Positions 12,548-20,850 of a stretch of DNA of 38,723 nucleotides are shown piece by piece (the stretch's first letter is position 1; each line of letters begins with the position of its first letter). The position numbers were made by a program, and so were the translations under genes. This stretch comes from a virus, in the IMG/VR virus record IMGVR_UViG_3300046798_000030, positions 1 to 38,723 of that record, one strand, 5' to 3'. Under the pieces are notes generated by a model. The model ran no database searches. It saw nothing but the letters and a program-made list of their open reading frames with translations, and was not told the origin of the DNA.

Positions 12548-13230
12548 AAGTTTGGCTCGACTCAGCCGACATAAACGAAATGATTCGGCTGGCTCCCAAG
12601 GTCTCGGGCTTCACGACTAATCCCACTTTGATGAGGAAGGCGAATGTCCACGACTACAAGTCATGGGCGAAGATCGTCCTAGACCATTTCCCTGATAAGC
12701 CGGTCTCTTTTGAAGTCATTGGAGATGACTGGGATACGATCTATGACCAAGCGATCAAGCTCTCCAGTTGGGGAGAGAATGTCTATGTCAAAATCCCTAT
12801 CGTTCTGACAAATGGCGTCCCGATGCATGATGCGGTCAAGGCTTTGATGAGAGAGAACGTCAAGGTCAATGTAACTGCCGTGATGGAAGAAGACCAGATG
12901 AGAGCCCTAGCCCATTCGGTGCGGAGAAGTTTCCCTGCTGTTGTTTCAATCTTTGCAGGAAGGATTGCTGATACGGGGCGAGACCCAGTTATTTGGATGA
13001 ACAAAGCTTGTGAGATATTTGGGCACCTATCCGAAGTCAAAATCCTGTGGGCGAGCGCCAGGGAAGTCTTGAATGTCAAACAAGCCGCTGGGACTCATTG
13101 TCATATCATCACCCTCCCTCCGGACCTTATTGCCAAGCTGGATTTGGTAGGAAAAGACTTGACACAATTCTCTATCGAAACCTCACAAATGTTCTATAAC
13201 GATGCACAGAAAGCGGGGTATGTAATTTGA
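12541..13230 (+). CDS. Transaldolase (TalC/fructose-6-phosphate aldolase-like)
   Basis: A 229-aa short-type transaldolase. D8 (WLDSAD), the TTNPT motif (25-29) and Schiff-base lysine K84 (NVYVKIP) are present. Later come TAVMEEDQM, VSIFAGRIADTGRDP and KILWASARE. Family reactions transfer a dihydroxyacetone unit; a full transaldolase would form sedoheptulose-7-phosphate from fructose-6-phosphate and erythrose-4-phosphate. Cyanophages carry small TalC enzymes for carbon redirection, but here it sits in a sugar-nucleotide operon, so feeding heptose synthesis is more likely. Confidence 0.85.
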   Translation: MVEVWLDSADINEMIRLAPKVSGFTTNPTLMRKANVHDYKSWAKIVLDHFPDKPVSFEVIGDDWDTIYDQAIKLSSWGENVYVKIPIVLTNGVPMHDAVKALMRENVKVNVTAVMEEDQMRALAHSVRRSFPAVVSIFAGRIADTGRDPVIWMNKACEIFGHLSEVKILWASAREVLNVKQAAGTHCHIITLPPDLIAKLDLVGKDLTQFSIETSQMFYNDAQKAGYVI

Positions 13231-14216
13231 ACGTTCTAGTTACGGGCGGCGCAGGATATGTGGGTTCGAGACTTGTTCCAAAGCTTTTCGGAGAAGGTCA
13301 CAAAGTCACGGTCTATGATGCCTGTTGGTTTGGGAATGGATACCTGACTGATGACGAAGACCATCCTATTATCAAAGCGGACATCCGAGACCTGACAGCG
13401 TTTGAGAAAGCCTGTCAAGGTCAGGAGGTTGTCATTCACTTAGCTTGTATTTCTAACGACACGAGTTGCCAACTAGATGAGAAACTTTCGACTTCGATCA
13501 ACTATGATGCGTTCGAGCCTTTGGTTAAGACCGCGAAGAAGGCCGGGGTTAAGCGATTCATCTATTGTTCCTCAAGTTCGGTCTATGGGGTTTCGGAGGC
13601 TCCAGAAATCACAGAAGAACATCCCCTTGTCCCGCTTACTCTATACAACAAGTATAAGGGACTTTGCGAACCTATCCTCTTTCGTCATATGGATGACTCG
13701 TTCGAATGTGTCGTTATCCGACCGGCTACAGTGTGCGGATACGCTCCGAGAATGAGATTCGACCTAACCGTCAATATCATGACCAACCATGCAGCAAAGA
13801 ATGGAGTTATCACAGTCTTTGGAGGTGGACAGAAACGACCTAACCTGCACATAGATGATATGTGCGATGTGTACAAGCTTCTGATTACTGCTCCCAAGGA
13901 GAAGATTCAAGGCCAAATCTTCAACGTGGGATATGCGAATATGCGGGTGATTGAGATCGCGGAGCTTGTCTCTAAAACAGTAGGAGACTTCTACAATACA
14001 GCTATTGCAATCCAAGTCCAGGGGAATACAGACAACCGTAGTTACCATATCAACTCGGACAAGATCAAACGAGTCCTCGGATACGAACCTCAAAGGACTG
14101 TAGAGAACGCAATCACAGACATCTGCGCCCGCTTCAAAGATGGATACATGAAAGATTCCCTTACCAATCCGATCTACCTCAACATAGGACAGTATCTTGA
14201 AAGTGGTATTGGCTAA
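13227..14216 (+). CDS. NAD(P)-dependent nucleotide-sugar epimerase/dehydratase
   Basis: A 329-aa extended SDR starting at TTG (TTGA overlap). GGAGYVGSR at the N-terminus binds NAD, IHLACIS follows, and SSSSVYG and LYNKYKG provide the S-Y-K catalytic set. VIRPATVCGY and NLHIDDMCDVY are also typical of GalE/RmlB-like enzymes. It would epimerise or dehydrate a nucleotide-activated sugar. Substrate specificity cannot be read from sequence. Confidence 0.85.
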   Translation: MNVLVTGGAGYVGSRLVPKLFGEGHKVTVYDACWFGNGYLTDDEDHPIIKADIRDLTAFEKACQGQEVVIHLACISNDTSCQLDEKLSTSINYDAFEPLVKTAKKAGVKRFIYCSSSSVYGVSEAPEITEEHPLVPLTLYNKYKGLCEPILFRHMDDSFECVVIRPATVCGYAPRMRFDLTVNIMTNHAAKNGVITVFGGGQKRPNLHIDDMCDVYKLLITAPKEKIQGQIFNVGYANMRVIEIAELVSKTVGDFYNTAIAIQVQGNTDNRSYHINSDKIKRVLGYEPQRTVENAITDICARFKDGYMKDSLTNPIYLNIGQYLESGIG

Positions 14217-14589
14217 CGGCTGTTTCGATCCGCTGCACTATGGGCATTTGCTCCATTTGGAAGCGGCGAAGAAACTAGGGGATACATTGATAGTGAGTGT
14301 GACTCGCGATCCGTATGTCAACAAAGGCGAGGGTAGGCCAGTCTTTAACGATGTTCAGCGTGCCCATATGCTCAGAGCTTTACGCTGTGTGGATGGGGTT
14401 TTCGTTTGCGCGAGTGCATTAGAGGCGTTGTTGACTTGTGGGCCGGATATTTTCGTGAAAGGGAAAGAATACAAAGAACAGATTGAAAAGGCGGATTTGG
14501 AATATTGCAAGAAAGCCGGGATACGAATCGAGTTTACCGATACGCCGAAATGGTCATCTACTGCTTTGCTTCATCATTATGCTTCCTGA
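14197..14589 (+). CDS. Sugar-phosphate nucleotidylyltransferase, HldE C-domain-like
   Basis: A 130-aa cytidylyltransferase-fold protein. NGCFDPLHYGH (7-17) is the HxGH nucleotide-binding motif; GRPVFNDVQRAHMLRALRCV and PDIFVKGKEYK follow, and SSTALLHHY ends it. This is the order seen in the ADP-heptose synthase domain of HldE. It would join a nucleotide to heptose-1-phosphate. In HldE the kinase comes first in one chain; here it is a separate gene placed before the kinase. Start TTG 14197 overlaps the epimerase by 20 bp. Confidence 0.8.
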   Translation: MKVVLANGCFDPLHYGHLLHLEAAKKLGDTLIVSVTRDPYVNKGEGRPVFNDVQRAHMLRALRCVDGVFVCASALEALLTCGPDIFVKGKEYKEQIEKADLEYCKKAGIRIEFTDTPKWSSTALLHHYAS

Positions 14590-15400
14590 CGTTTCAAAGC
14601 TGAAAGTCTTGCTGGTAGGGGATGCAATCATAGACCAGTATTGCTATGTCACTCCCTTAGGTAAGTCGATCAAAGACAACATGCTCTCGGTTCAATACAA
14701 CAAGAGCGAGACCTTTGAAGGAGGGGTGTGGGCTGCTGCTAAACACGTCAAAGGCTTTTGCGATCGTGTAGACATCATGACTGGTTCAGGTGTCACTACA
14801 AACAAGCGGTTTGTAGAAGAAGCCTACATGAGGAAATTGTTTGTAGTTCACGAATACCGGAAGACTCAATTCCAACCCCGAGTAAGTTTTACAGATTACG
14901 ATCTAGTCATAGTCACTGACTTTGGACACGGCGCGGTGACACCTGAACTCATTGCTGAACTAACGGTGAGTGCCAAGTTCCTAGCAGTGAACACCCAGAC
15001 GAACACATCGAACTTCGGCTTTAACATGATTACCAAATACCCGAGGGCTGATTATGTCGTCCTGGATGAACTAGAAGCTAGACTAGCTGTTCACGACAGA
15101 ACCTCCAGTTTAGAGGAAATCATCCCCAAGCTAGGATTTACTAAAGTCATAGTAACCCAAGGCTATTTAGGTGCAGTGGGGTTTAACGGGACGTTCTATC
15201 AGCAACAAGCCGTAGCGAGTAAGGTAGTCGATACGATGGGAGCGGGGGACGCTTTTCTCTCAGTCTCTGCTCCTTTCGCTTGTCTAGGTCTTTCAATGGA
15301 AGAACTTGTAAGGATAGGTAATGCTGCTGCAGCGGTGAAGGTCTCTACTGTGGGTCACCGGACTTCGGTTACTCCTGAATCTTTGAAGGCATATCTATGA
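14579..15400 (+). CDS. PfkB-family sugar kinase, HldE N-domain-like
   Basis: A 273-aa ribokinase-fold protein. VGDAIIDQYCYV opens it, as in heptose-phosphate kinases. A GG pair follows (FEGGVW) and DTMGAGDAF (218-226) carries the catalytic aspartate. Likely phosphorylates heptose-7-phosphate at C1 to provide the substrate of the nucleotidylyltransferase encoded just before it. The ATG at 14579 lies inside the upstream gene's end; longer frame starts are out of keeping with the family. The GmhB phosphatase needed in the classical pathway is not encoded here. Confidence 0.8.
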   Translation: MLPDVSKLKVLLVGDAIIDQYCYVTPLGKSIKDNMLSVQYNKSETFEGGVWAAAKHVKGFCDRVDIMTGSGVTTNKRFVEEAYMRKLFVVHEYRKTQFQPRVSFTDYDLVIVTDFGHGAVTPELIAELTVSAKFLAVNTQTNTSNFGFNMITKYPRADYVVLDELEARLAVHDRTSSLEEIIPKLGFTKVIVTQGYLGAVGFNGTFYQQQAVASKVVDTMGAGDAFLSVSAPFACLGLSMEELVRIGNAAAAVKVSTVGHRTSVTPESLKAYL

Positions 15401-16338
15401 AGTTTGCAATTCTCGGGCCTAGCTGCTTCGGGATCAACCTAGCCCTCTATCTACAGAGCCAAGGCCATGAAGTCTTCGGTATTGGTAGAAGTGGTAGGAG
15501 ACCTGAACCTTTCAACCTAGGACTGAAGTGGGAGTATCACAAGTACCATCTGACTTATGAGCCTGAGCCTGTGGTTCACTTACTCAGACAGAAAAAGCCT
15601 GACTTCATTATCAACTTTGCCGCTCAAGGCGAGTCTGCTGCTTCGTTTGGTGAAGATTCTTGGAGGTACTATGAAACGAACTGTCTTGGTCTTTCGCGGT
15701 TGGTCGCTCGTCTGGAGTCGGTCTTCATTCAAATCGGGTCAAGTGAAGTCTATGGGCCTACAGTTAATCCGGCGAAAGAGGAACAAGCCATTACTCCTAC
15801 GTCACCCTACTCGATCAGCAAAGGTGCTTTCGACCAACACCTCCAAGCCATCAAAGGCGTGGCTTTCAACATCATCCGTCCTTCCAATGCCTATTGTGCT
15901 GGACAGCAGCTTCACAGAATCATACCGAAGACCTTACTCCAGGGCTGTATGGGCAGGAAACTCCAACTCCAAGGAGGAGGAAAAGCTAAAAAGTCATACA
16001 TAGACGCTCACGACCTCTCAAGAGCGATTCTCTTAGTTTGTCAGAAAGGAACCCGTGGAGAAATCTACAACGTCGGCCCCAATGATCCAGTATCAATCAG
16101 ACAAGTTGTGGAAATCGCTGCAAGCTATGCTGGACGAACATTTGACGACTTCATCCAGAATACACCTGCAAGATTTGGAGAAGACAAGCAATACTGGATT
16201 GACTCCTCAAGAATACGGGCGCTTGGGTGGACTCCAGAGACATCGCTCAAAGCCGGTATAGGTAAAGTCTGGGAGTGGGTGAGAGACAACAAAGAAGCAC
16301 TAGGACGGCTTCCTACTGAGTTTCAAATGCGTCCATGA
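15397..16338 (+). CDS. NAD-dependent epimerase/dehydratase (second)
   Basis: A 313-aa extended SDR. The N-terminal ILGPSCFGINLALYLQSQGH is a less canonical nucleotide site than in its neighbour. Then INFAAQGES, GSSEVYGP and PYSISKGAFDQHL (catalytic Y and K), IIRPSNAYC, and a C-terminal ALGWTPET. It resembles dTDP/GDP-sugar dehydratases and ADP-heptose epimerases. The replacement of GxxGxxG by GPSCFG may alter cofactor binding. ATGA overlap with the kinase. Confidence 0.8.
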   Translation: MKFAILGPSCFGINLALYLQSQGHEVFGIGRSGRRPEPFNLGLKWEYHKYHLTYEPEPVVHLLRQKKPDFIINFAAQGESAASFGEDSWRYYETNCLGLSRLVARLESVFIQIGSSEVYGPTVNPAKEEQAITPTSPYSISKGAFDQHLQAIKGVAFNIIRPSNAYCAGQQLHRIIPKTLLQGCMGRKLQLQGGGKAKKSYIDAHDLSRAILLVCQKGTRGEIYNVGPNDPVSIRQVVEIAASYAGRTFDDFIQNTPARFGEDKQYWIDSSRIRALGWTPETSLKAGIGKVWEWVRDNKEALGRLPTEFQMRP

Positions 16339-17003
16339 AAGTCTATATTCTCGGGGATCAATCTGATATAGCCAAGTCTCTCAAATTCATGCTGGAGATG
16401 GATGGGCATGAAGTCTTTGGCTGGCATAGAGGAGAAGAATTCAAAGTTACTAATTGGAACCTCATCATCTCAACGCTTGGTAGCGTGGCTCCTATAGGGC
16501 TTTGGAACAAGCCCCAACCCTACAATCAGGTAGTTCCTTGGGATGAGTCATTTCAATCTAATCTGCTTCTACCGATCAAGCTTCTCAGACAGTTGTGGGA
16601 TTCCAGGCTAAACAATCCGCAAGTGTGCTTCATGGCAGGGTCGAATCCGCAAAAGATCATGCCAGGATATGCGCCTTACAATGCTTCGAAAATGGCCCTC
16701 CTGAAAGCTGTCGAACAGTTAGACTTTGAGACTCCTGAATGCAAGTTCTTCGCTTTGGGGCCGGGATACATAGACACCAAGATTCACAAGCCTACCCTAG
16801 ATGCGAACTGGCCCAATGAGCGTATTGCTAGAGGCAAGCCTAACAGTGTCGAGCAAGTTTATGACTGCCTCAACTGGTGCTTAGACCAACCAAAAGAAGT
16901 AGTCGGTGGGCGGAATATCTGTGTCTCCGATCCCTACGGGCCTGAATTAGCTGAAAGACTGAAGGCTGATTCCAATCTCTACAAGCTTCGCAGAGCAGAA
17001 TGA
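16335..17003 (+). CDS. Short-chain dehydrogenase/reductase
   Basis: A 222-aa SDR-fold protein. The nucleotide-binding start is YILGDQSDIAKSL, a shortened glycine motif. IISTLGSVAP stands in place of NNAG, FMAGSN supplies the serine strand and YAPYNASKMALLKAVEQL the YxxxK pair. ALGPGYIDTKIH matches the usual post-catalytic PG-v-T segment. Probably reduces a keto group on the nucleotide sugar. Overlaps on both sides indicate it belongs to the same pathway. Confidence 0.7.
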   Translation: MKVYILGDQSDIAKSLKFMLEMDGHEVFGWHRGEEFKVTNWNLIISTLGSVAPIGLWNKPQPYNQVVPWDESFQSNLLLPIKLLRQLWDSRLNNPQVCFMAGSNPQKIMPGYAPYNASKMALLKAVEQLDFETPECKFFALGPGYIDTKIHKPTLDANWPNERIARGKPNSVEQVYDCLNWCLDQPKEVVGGRNICVSDPYGPELAERLKADSNLYKLRRAE

Positions 17004-17641
17004 TTCACTTCATTGGCACTTCGTTTGCTGCGAGACATCTAAAGGCGGCTGCTATTGCTCGTGGGATTCCGGTTACAGACTTGTTCGAAGATGCCTCGTT
17101 GATCTTTGTCTCTGAAGACACTCCGACTAATGAGAAGGGCGAGCGAGACCTCGATCTAATACGGCAGTTACTGCTGTTTGCTAATGGCAGACCTATCGTT
17201 CTGACCTCTCAAGTCCCTGTGGGATTCACACGCAGTCTAGGGAATGACAATATCTATCATCAAGCCGAGACCTTGAGAATCAAGGATGCTGAAGAACGAG
17301 CCTTAAACCCCGAGCAGATCATCGTGGGGCATTGCGGTAAGCCTCATGCAGTACCTACTGAATACATGAACTACTTAAATGCTTTCCAGTGTCCTATCCA
17401 CTGGATGAATTGGGAGGAAGCCGAGTTCTCCAAGATCGCTATCAACATGACCTTAATCTCGCAGGTTGAGAACACAAACAAACTCAATGCCTATGCTCAA
17501 AGGCATGGCCTTCGATGGGAGAAGATTCAAGATGTGTTGATGAGCGATGAAAGAATAGGTCGTGAATCCTATCTAACCCCTGGTCGGTGGCAAGACTCCA
17601 AGCACTTGATGAGAGATTGGGTGACGTTTGAAAGTAGCTAA
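17000..17641 (+). CDS. Truncated UDP-glucose/GDP-mannose dehydrogenase-like protein
   Basis: A 213-aa protein. LFEDASLIFVSEDTPTNEKG, IVLTSQVPVGFTRS and EAEFSKIAINMTLISQVENT correspond to the end of the NAD domain and the central helical domain of nucleotide-sugar dehydrogenases. The N-terminal glycine-rich site is shortened and the C-terminal domain with the catalytic cysteine is absent. It probably does not oxidise sugars as the family does; it may have another role or be degenerate. The open frame and tight coupling argue against simple decay. Confidence 0.6.
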   Translation: MIHFIGTSFAARHLKAAAIARGIPVTDLFEDASLIFVSEDTPTNEKGERDLDLIRQLLLFANGRPIVLTSQVPVGFTRSLGNDNIYHQAETLRIKDAEERALNPEQIIVGHCGKPHAVPTEYMNYLNAFQCPIHWMNWEEAEFSKIAINMTLISQVENTNKLNAYAQRHGLRWEKIQDVLMSDERIGRESYLTPGRWQDSKHLMRDWVTFESS

Positions 17642-18143
17642 TCTGGTAGCTGAATTCTTGAGGGATCAGGGAATCAAGCATGTGTTCTGTATCTCTGGCG
17701 GGGCGAGTCTTCATCTCATACACGGTATAGCCGAAACTGAAGGAATAGATTATGTCTGTCCACAAACTGAACAAGCCGCTGGCTTTGCTGCGGATAGCTA
17801 CGCGAGACTTAGAGGACTCGGCTGCGCGCTTGCGACTTCAGGCCCTGGAGCTACAAACCTTGTTACAGCGATTGCAGCAAGCTACTACGACTCTATACCA
17901 GTGCTTTACCTCACTGGAAACGTCACTACTGGAAGAATGTCCCGAGGACGAGTCAGACAGCTTGGATTCCAGGAAACTCCAATAGTCCCCATGGTGAAGT
18001 ACATCACTAAATATGCAACTACCGTTGAAGAGCCGTGGGCTGTAATAGGATTCATGCGAGCATGTATTCACGATATGAAAGCCGGACGACCTGGGCCGGG
18101 ACTGATAGATATTCCAGATGATGTCCAACGCGCCGAAGTCTAG
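17628..18143 (+). CDS. TPP-dependent enzyme, N-terminal (PYR) domain
   Basis: A 171-aa protein equal to the first domain of acetolactate-synthase-like TPP enzymes. VFCISGGASLHLIHGI, CPQTEQAAGFAADSYARL with the cofactor-activating E48, and ATSGPGATNLVTAIA are clear, and PGPGLIDIPDDVQRAEV ends it exactly where the central domain usually begins. The next frame continues the family without loss of residues, overlapping by 26 bases in the +1 phase. It could be a natural two-subunit form or depend on frameshifting. Start TTG 17628. Confidence 0.75.
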   Translation: MKVANLVAEFLRDQGIKHVFCISGGASLHLIHGIAETEGIDYVCPQTEQAAGFAADSYARLRGLGCALATSGPGATNLVTAIAASYYDSIPVLYLTGNVTTGRMSRGRVRQLGFQETPIVPMVKYITKYATTVEEPWAVIGFMRACIHDMKAGRPGPGLIDIPDDVQRAEV

Positions 18144-19278
18144 ACCTATCCTGATTTATGGGGCAGGTATTCATTTGTCAGGCTGCGAAAAGGAGGCAAT
18201 AGAATATGCTGAACGAATTAATGTTCCTGTTGTGCCTACTTGGGGTGGTCTTGATCTTATGCCTAGCTCCCATCCACTACATGTCGGTTCTTTTGGTACT
18301 CATGGGACTCGCGCTGGGAATTTTGCTGTACAGAATGCAACGCACATCACAGCTATTGGAACCAGACTCGACTCGAAAGCAACAGGAACCCCAATAGAAT
18401 CGTTCGCTCGTGAGGCAGAAGTGGTAATGGTCGATATTGACCAACGAGAGATAAACAAATTCAAAGGGCGGGTTATCGGTAGGTGCATGGATGCCAAGGA
18501 ATATCTCTCAAGTCCTTTTGTTCCATTCCCGCTTACGGCTGATTGGCGAGAACGAATAGATGAATGGAAGAAGAAGTACCCAGTTGTCAAACCTGAATAC
18601 CGCAGAGAACCAGGGGTAAATCCATATGTATTCCTTGAGGCGCTTTCAGAACAGGTTCCGGAAGATGCGGTCGTGTGTACCGACACCGGGTGTGCTGTGG
18701 CCTGGGTTTCGCAAGTATGGAAATGGAAGAAGGGGCAAAGATTCATTCATGCTTTCAATCAAACGCCGATGGGTTATGGACTACCTGCGGCCATAGGTGC
18801 TTACTATGCTGGAGCTAAAAGCATAGTTCTCATAACAGGCGATGGTAGTTTGATGATGAACATAGGCGAATTGGCTACAGTCTCAAGGAAAAAACTACCA
18901 ATTCATATCTATATGTTCAACAATCAAGGTCATGCGATGTGTCGCCAGACGCAAAGAGAGTGGCTTGGTAGTACCTATCCAAGCACTTCGATTGAAGGGG
19001 GATTGAGTTTTCCCAACTTCACAGGGTGGGCTTGGTATTCCGGTAATGCAGGCATACCGGCTTGGATCATTAAGAAAATGGAAGGCTTGGATAATGAAAA
19101 ATGGATTAGATACAAGCAAACTTTTGAAGGGCCATTATTCTGTGAGATAGAGATTGATCCTAATTGTGATGTAGTCCCTAAAGTCAAGTATGGATATCCC
19201 AATGAGGATGGGCATCCTCTCTTGCCTAGAGAAGAATTCAACCAACAGATGATTGTGAAGCCATGGATCGTGAGTTAG
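18118..19278 (+). CDS. TPP-dependent enzyme, central and C-terminal (PP) domains
   Basis: A 386-aa protein. It opens with a Rossmann-like central domain (RPILIYGAGIHLSG, VPVVPTWGGLD, THITAIGTRLDSKATG). The TPP-binding domain follows: TDTGCAV, FNQTPMGYGLPAAIGAYY and the GDG...NN site with GDG at 241-243 and NN at 268-269. Together with the previous gene it makes a full enzyme with all key residues. Acetolactate-synthase relatives in sugar clusters (for example YerE) add a two-carbon branch to keto-sugars, so a branched sugar is possible. Confidence 0.75.
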   Translation: MMSNAPKSRPILIYGAGIHLSGCEKEAIEYAERINVPVVPTWGGLDLMPSSHPLHVGSFGTHGTRAGNFAVQNATHITAIGTRLDSKATGTPIESFAREAEVVMVDIDQREINKFKGRVIGRCMDAKEYLSSPFVPFPLTADWRERIDEWKKKYPVVKPEYRREPGVNPYVFLEALSEQVPEDAVVCTDTGCAVAWVSQVWKWKKGQRFIHAFNQTPMGYGLPAAIGAYYAGAKSIVLITGDGSLMMNIGELATVSRKKLPIHIYMFNNQGHAMCRQTQREWLGSTYPSTSIEGGLSFPNFTGWAWYSGNAGIPAWIIKKMEGLDNEKWIRYKQTFEGPLFCEIEIDPNCDVVPKVKYGYPNEDGHPLLPREEFNQQMIVKPWIVS

Positions 19279-20042
19279 TTCAAAGAATGCTATGTAAGTC
19301 CTTCGGCCCGTTCGGGGAGATTCATCTACCCTACATACGGATGGGGAAGATCGACTCCCTAGATTTGTTCGGGGTGACTGAGCTAATCATCATGGCGTTC
19401 TATTGGGAGAACAGATTCAGGTACAAACGAGTTCTCGATATAGGCGCAAACATAGGACTTCATTCGATCTTGATGGACAGATTGAAATGGGAGGTAAAGG
19501 CATATGAACCAGACTTCGCCCATTACGGATGGCTACTTGGTAATCTTCAACGGAATGACTGCACTCACGTCAAACCGCACATGGCGGCTGTTTATACACA
19601 AGCGGGGGAAGCCAATTTTGTTAGAGTGCTTAACAACCTCACCGGAAACCATTTGGAATCATTCAAGGATTCCTATGGCCCTCGTGAGACTGTCATCGTT
19701 CCTACTGTGGATTGCAGTCCGCTGTTTGATTGGGCTGATTTTGCGAAACTCGATTGTGAAGGCGTAGAGGCTGAACTACTGCTTACAACTACCAAGAGCC
19801 AAATGAAGCATCTAGACATCATTGCAGAGGTCAGAAACGAGGCTAATGCCATGAAAATCTACGATCATTTCAATACTATTGGAGTGCCCATTTGGTCGCA
19901 GAAGAACCAATGGTTTCACGTGGAACATCTAGATCAGATGCCCCATGTGAATCGGGAAGGCTCTATTTTCATTGGACATAACCCGCCGTTTGCCTTGACA
20001 CGTCCAATCTCAAAGAGTAGTGTCGAAATGCAGTCAATATGA
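19263..20042 (+). CDS. FkbM-family methyltransferase
   Basis: A 259-aa SAM-dependent methyltransferase. VLDIGANIGLHS (57-68) is motif I, VKAYEPDF follows as motif II, and KLDCEGVE (162-169) is the FkbM hallmark. The N-terminal ~50 residues and the C-terminal VEHLDQMP region are less conserved. It probably O-methylates a sugar made by the preceding genes. It is the last enzyme of the cassette and overlaps both neighbours (the next by ATGA). Confidence 0.8.
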   Translation: MDRELVQRMLCKSFGPFGEIHLPYIRMGKIDSLDLFGVTELIIMAFYWENRFRYKRVLDIGANIGLHSILMDRLKWEVKAYEPDFAHYGWLLGNLQRNDCTHVKPHMAAVYTQAGEANFVRVLNNLTGNHLESFKDSYGPRETVIVPTVDCSPLFDWADFAKLDCEGVEAELLLTTTKSQMKHLDIIAEVRNEANAMKIYDHFNTIGVPIWSQKNQWFHVEHLDQMPHVNREGSIFIGHNPPFALTRPISKSSVEMQSI

Positions 20043-20323
20043 GTGGCCCTCTTTCATTGATTTATGCTGCTCTCCAAGGGATTGAATATAAAAGTCCCAA
20101 GGAACGAATGACTAGGCTTAAGTTAGCGAATGAAGCAGTAATTGAAATCCTCAAATCCAAGGAGAAAGCTATGCCCAAGATGAAGGAAGACAAACAAGCC
20201 CCTGGTGGGAAAGGTGGTTCGGCCCCCCAGAAGACAGCAACAGGTTCGGGTTCGCGTCCAGGCGGGGGCAAATTCCCTATTCCAAGCTCCGCCCCGTCTA
20301 GTCAGAAAAACCATCGTGGCTAA
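20039..20323 (+). CDS. Small hypothetical protein, disordered tail
   Basis: A 94-aa protein: helix (LSLIYAALQGIEYKSPKERM), a lysine-rich stretch, then a glycine/proline/serine tail likely disordered. Begins the structural/packaging region. Function unknown; the position before terminase genes is shared by small packaging accessory proteins. Confidence 0.55.
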   Translation: MSGPLSLIYAALQGIEYKSPKERMTRLKLANEAVIEILKSKEKAMPKMKEDKQAPGGKGGSAPQKTATGSGSRPGGGKFPIPSSAPSSQKNHRG

Positions 20324-20519
20324 TACCCCGGACTACCCACACGCCGCGAGATATAACAAGACTACAAAGCGGGGTGACTTCGACCCCCAGTCTCAGTCTG
20401 TTGGTCTTGGAGTGACTTCAGGTGGGTCTCAGGCTACTCCACAAGCTGCTTTGATGAAGAAGGGCAATGGCGCTCTATCTGGTAGTTATCCGAAAGACCA
20501 GCAGAAAATCAGGGGCTAA
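20316..20519 (+). CDS. Small hypothetical protein (67 aa)
   Basis: Begins VANTPDYPHAARYNKTTKRG at a GTG overlapping the upstream stop (GTGGCTAA). Then GDFDPQSQSVGLGVTSGGS and a basic end. The frame is open further upstream (to 20205), but that part lies antiphase in the previous gene. No Shine-Dalgarno sequence; translation is probably coupled. Unknown function. Confidence 0.5.
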   Translation: MANTPDYPHAARYNKTTKRGDFDPQSQSVGLGVTSGGSQATPQAALMKKGNGALSGSYPKDQQKIRG

Positions 20520-20520
20520 G

Positions 20521-20673
20521 ATGAAACATCCCGGATTCAAGGCTGTTCAGTCCAAGATTCAGGGTGAGGGATATTCCAAACGAGCAGCAGGGGCTATTCT
20601 GGCTAGTGCTATGAGACATTCCTCGGCTAAAGCCAAGAAAGCCAATCCTCACCTCAAGCGAGTGAAAGGCTAG
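20521..20673 (+). CDS. Small conserved phage basic protein
   Basis: A 50-aa protein, MKHPGFKAVQSKIQGEGYSK, RAAGAILASAMRHSSAKAKK and NPHLKRVKG. This pattern (HPGFK..Q..I..EG.s...AGAILA...R..S..AK..NP.LKRV) is widespread next to phage terminase genes. Function not established; the basic composition suggests DNA contact. Confidence 0.75.
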   Translation: MKHPGFKAVQSKIQGEGYSKRAAGAILASAMRHSSAKAKKANPHLKRVKG

Positions 20674-20675
20674 AT

Positions 20676-20831
20676 ATGCCCTCCAAGTCACCTAAACAGC
20701 GTAGGACGATGGCAGCAGCGGCCCACAATCCAGCCTTTGCCAAGAAAGTCGGTATTCCGGTCAAAGTCGCAAAGGAATTCAACTCTGCTGACAAGCGTCG
20801 TTCCAGTATGCAAAGAAGCAGCGTCAAATAA
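20676..20831 (+). CDS. Small conserved phage protein (51 aa)
   Basis: ATG 20676 follows the previous TAG by 2 bases. MPSKSPKQRRTMAAAAHNPA, FAKKVGIPVKVAKEFNSADK and a short tail match a tiny protein seen in many phage genomes (SP-Q---M-A-AHNP-FAKK-GIP--VAKEF--AD). Usually found close to portal or terminase genes. Role unknown. Confidence 0.75.
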   Translation: MPSKSPKQRRTMAAAAHNPAFAKKVGIPVKVAKEFNSADKRRSSMQRSSVK

Positions 20832-20850
20832 TCGACACTAATGATTGATA

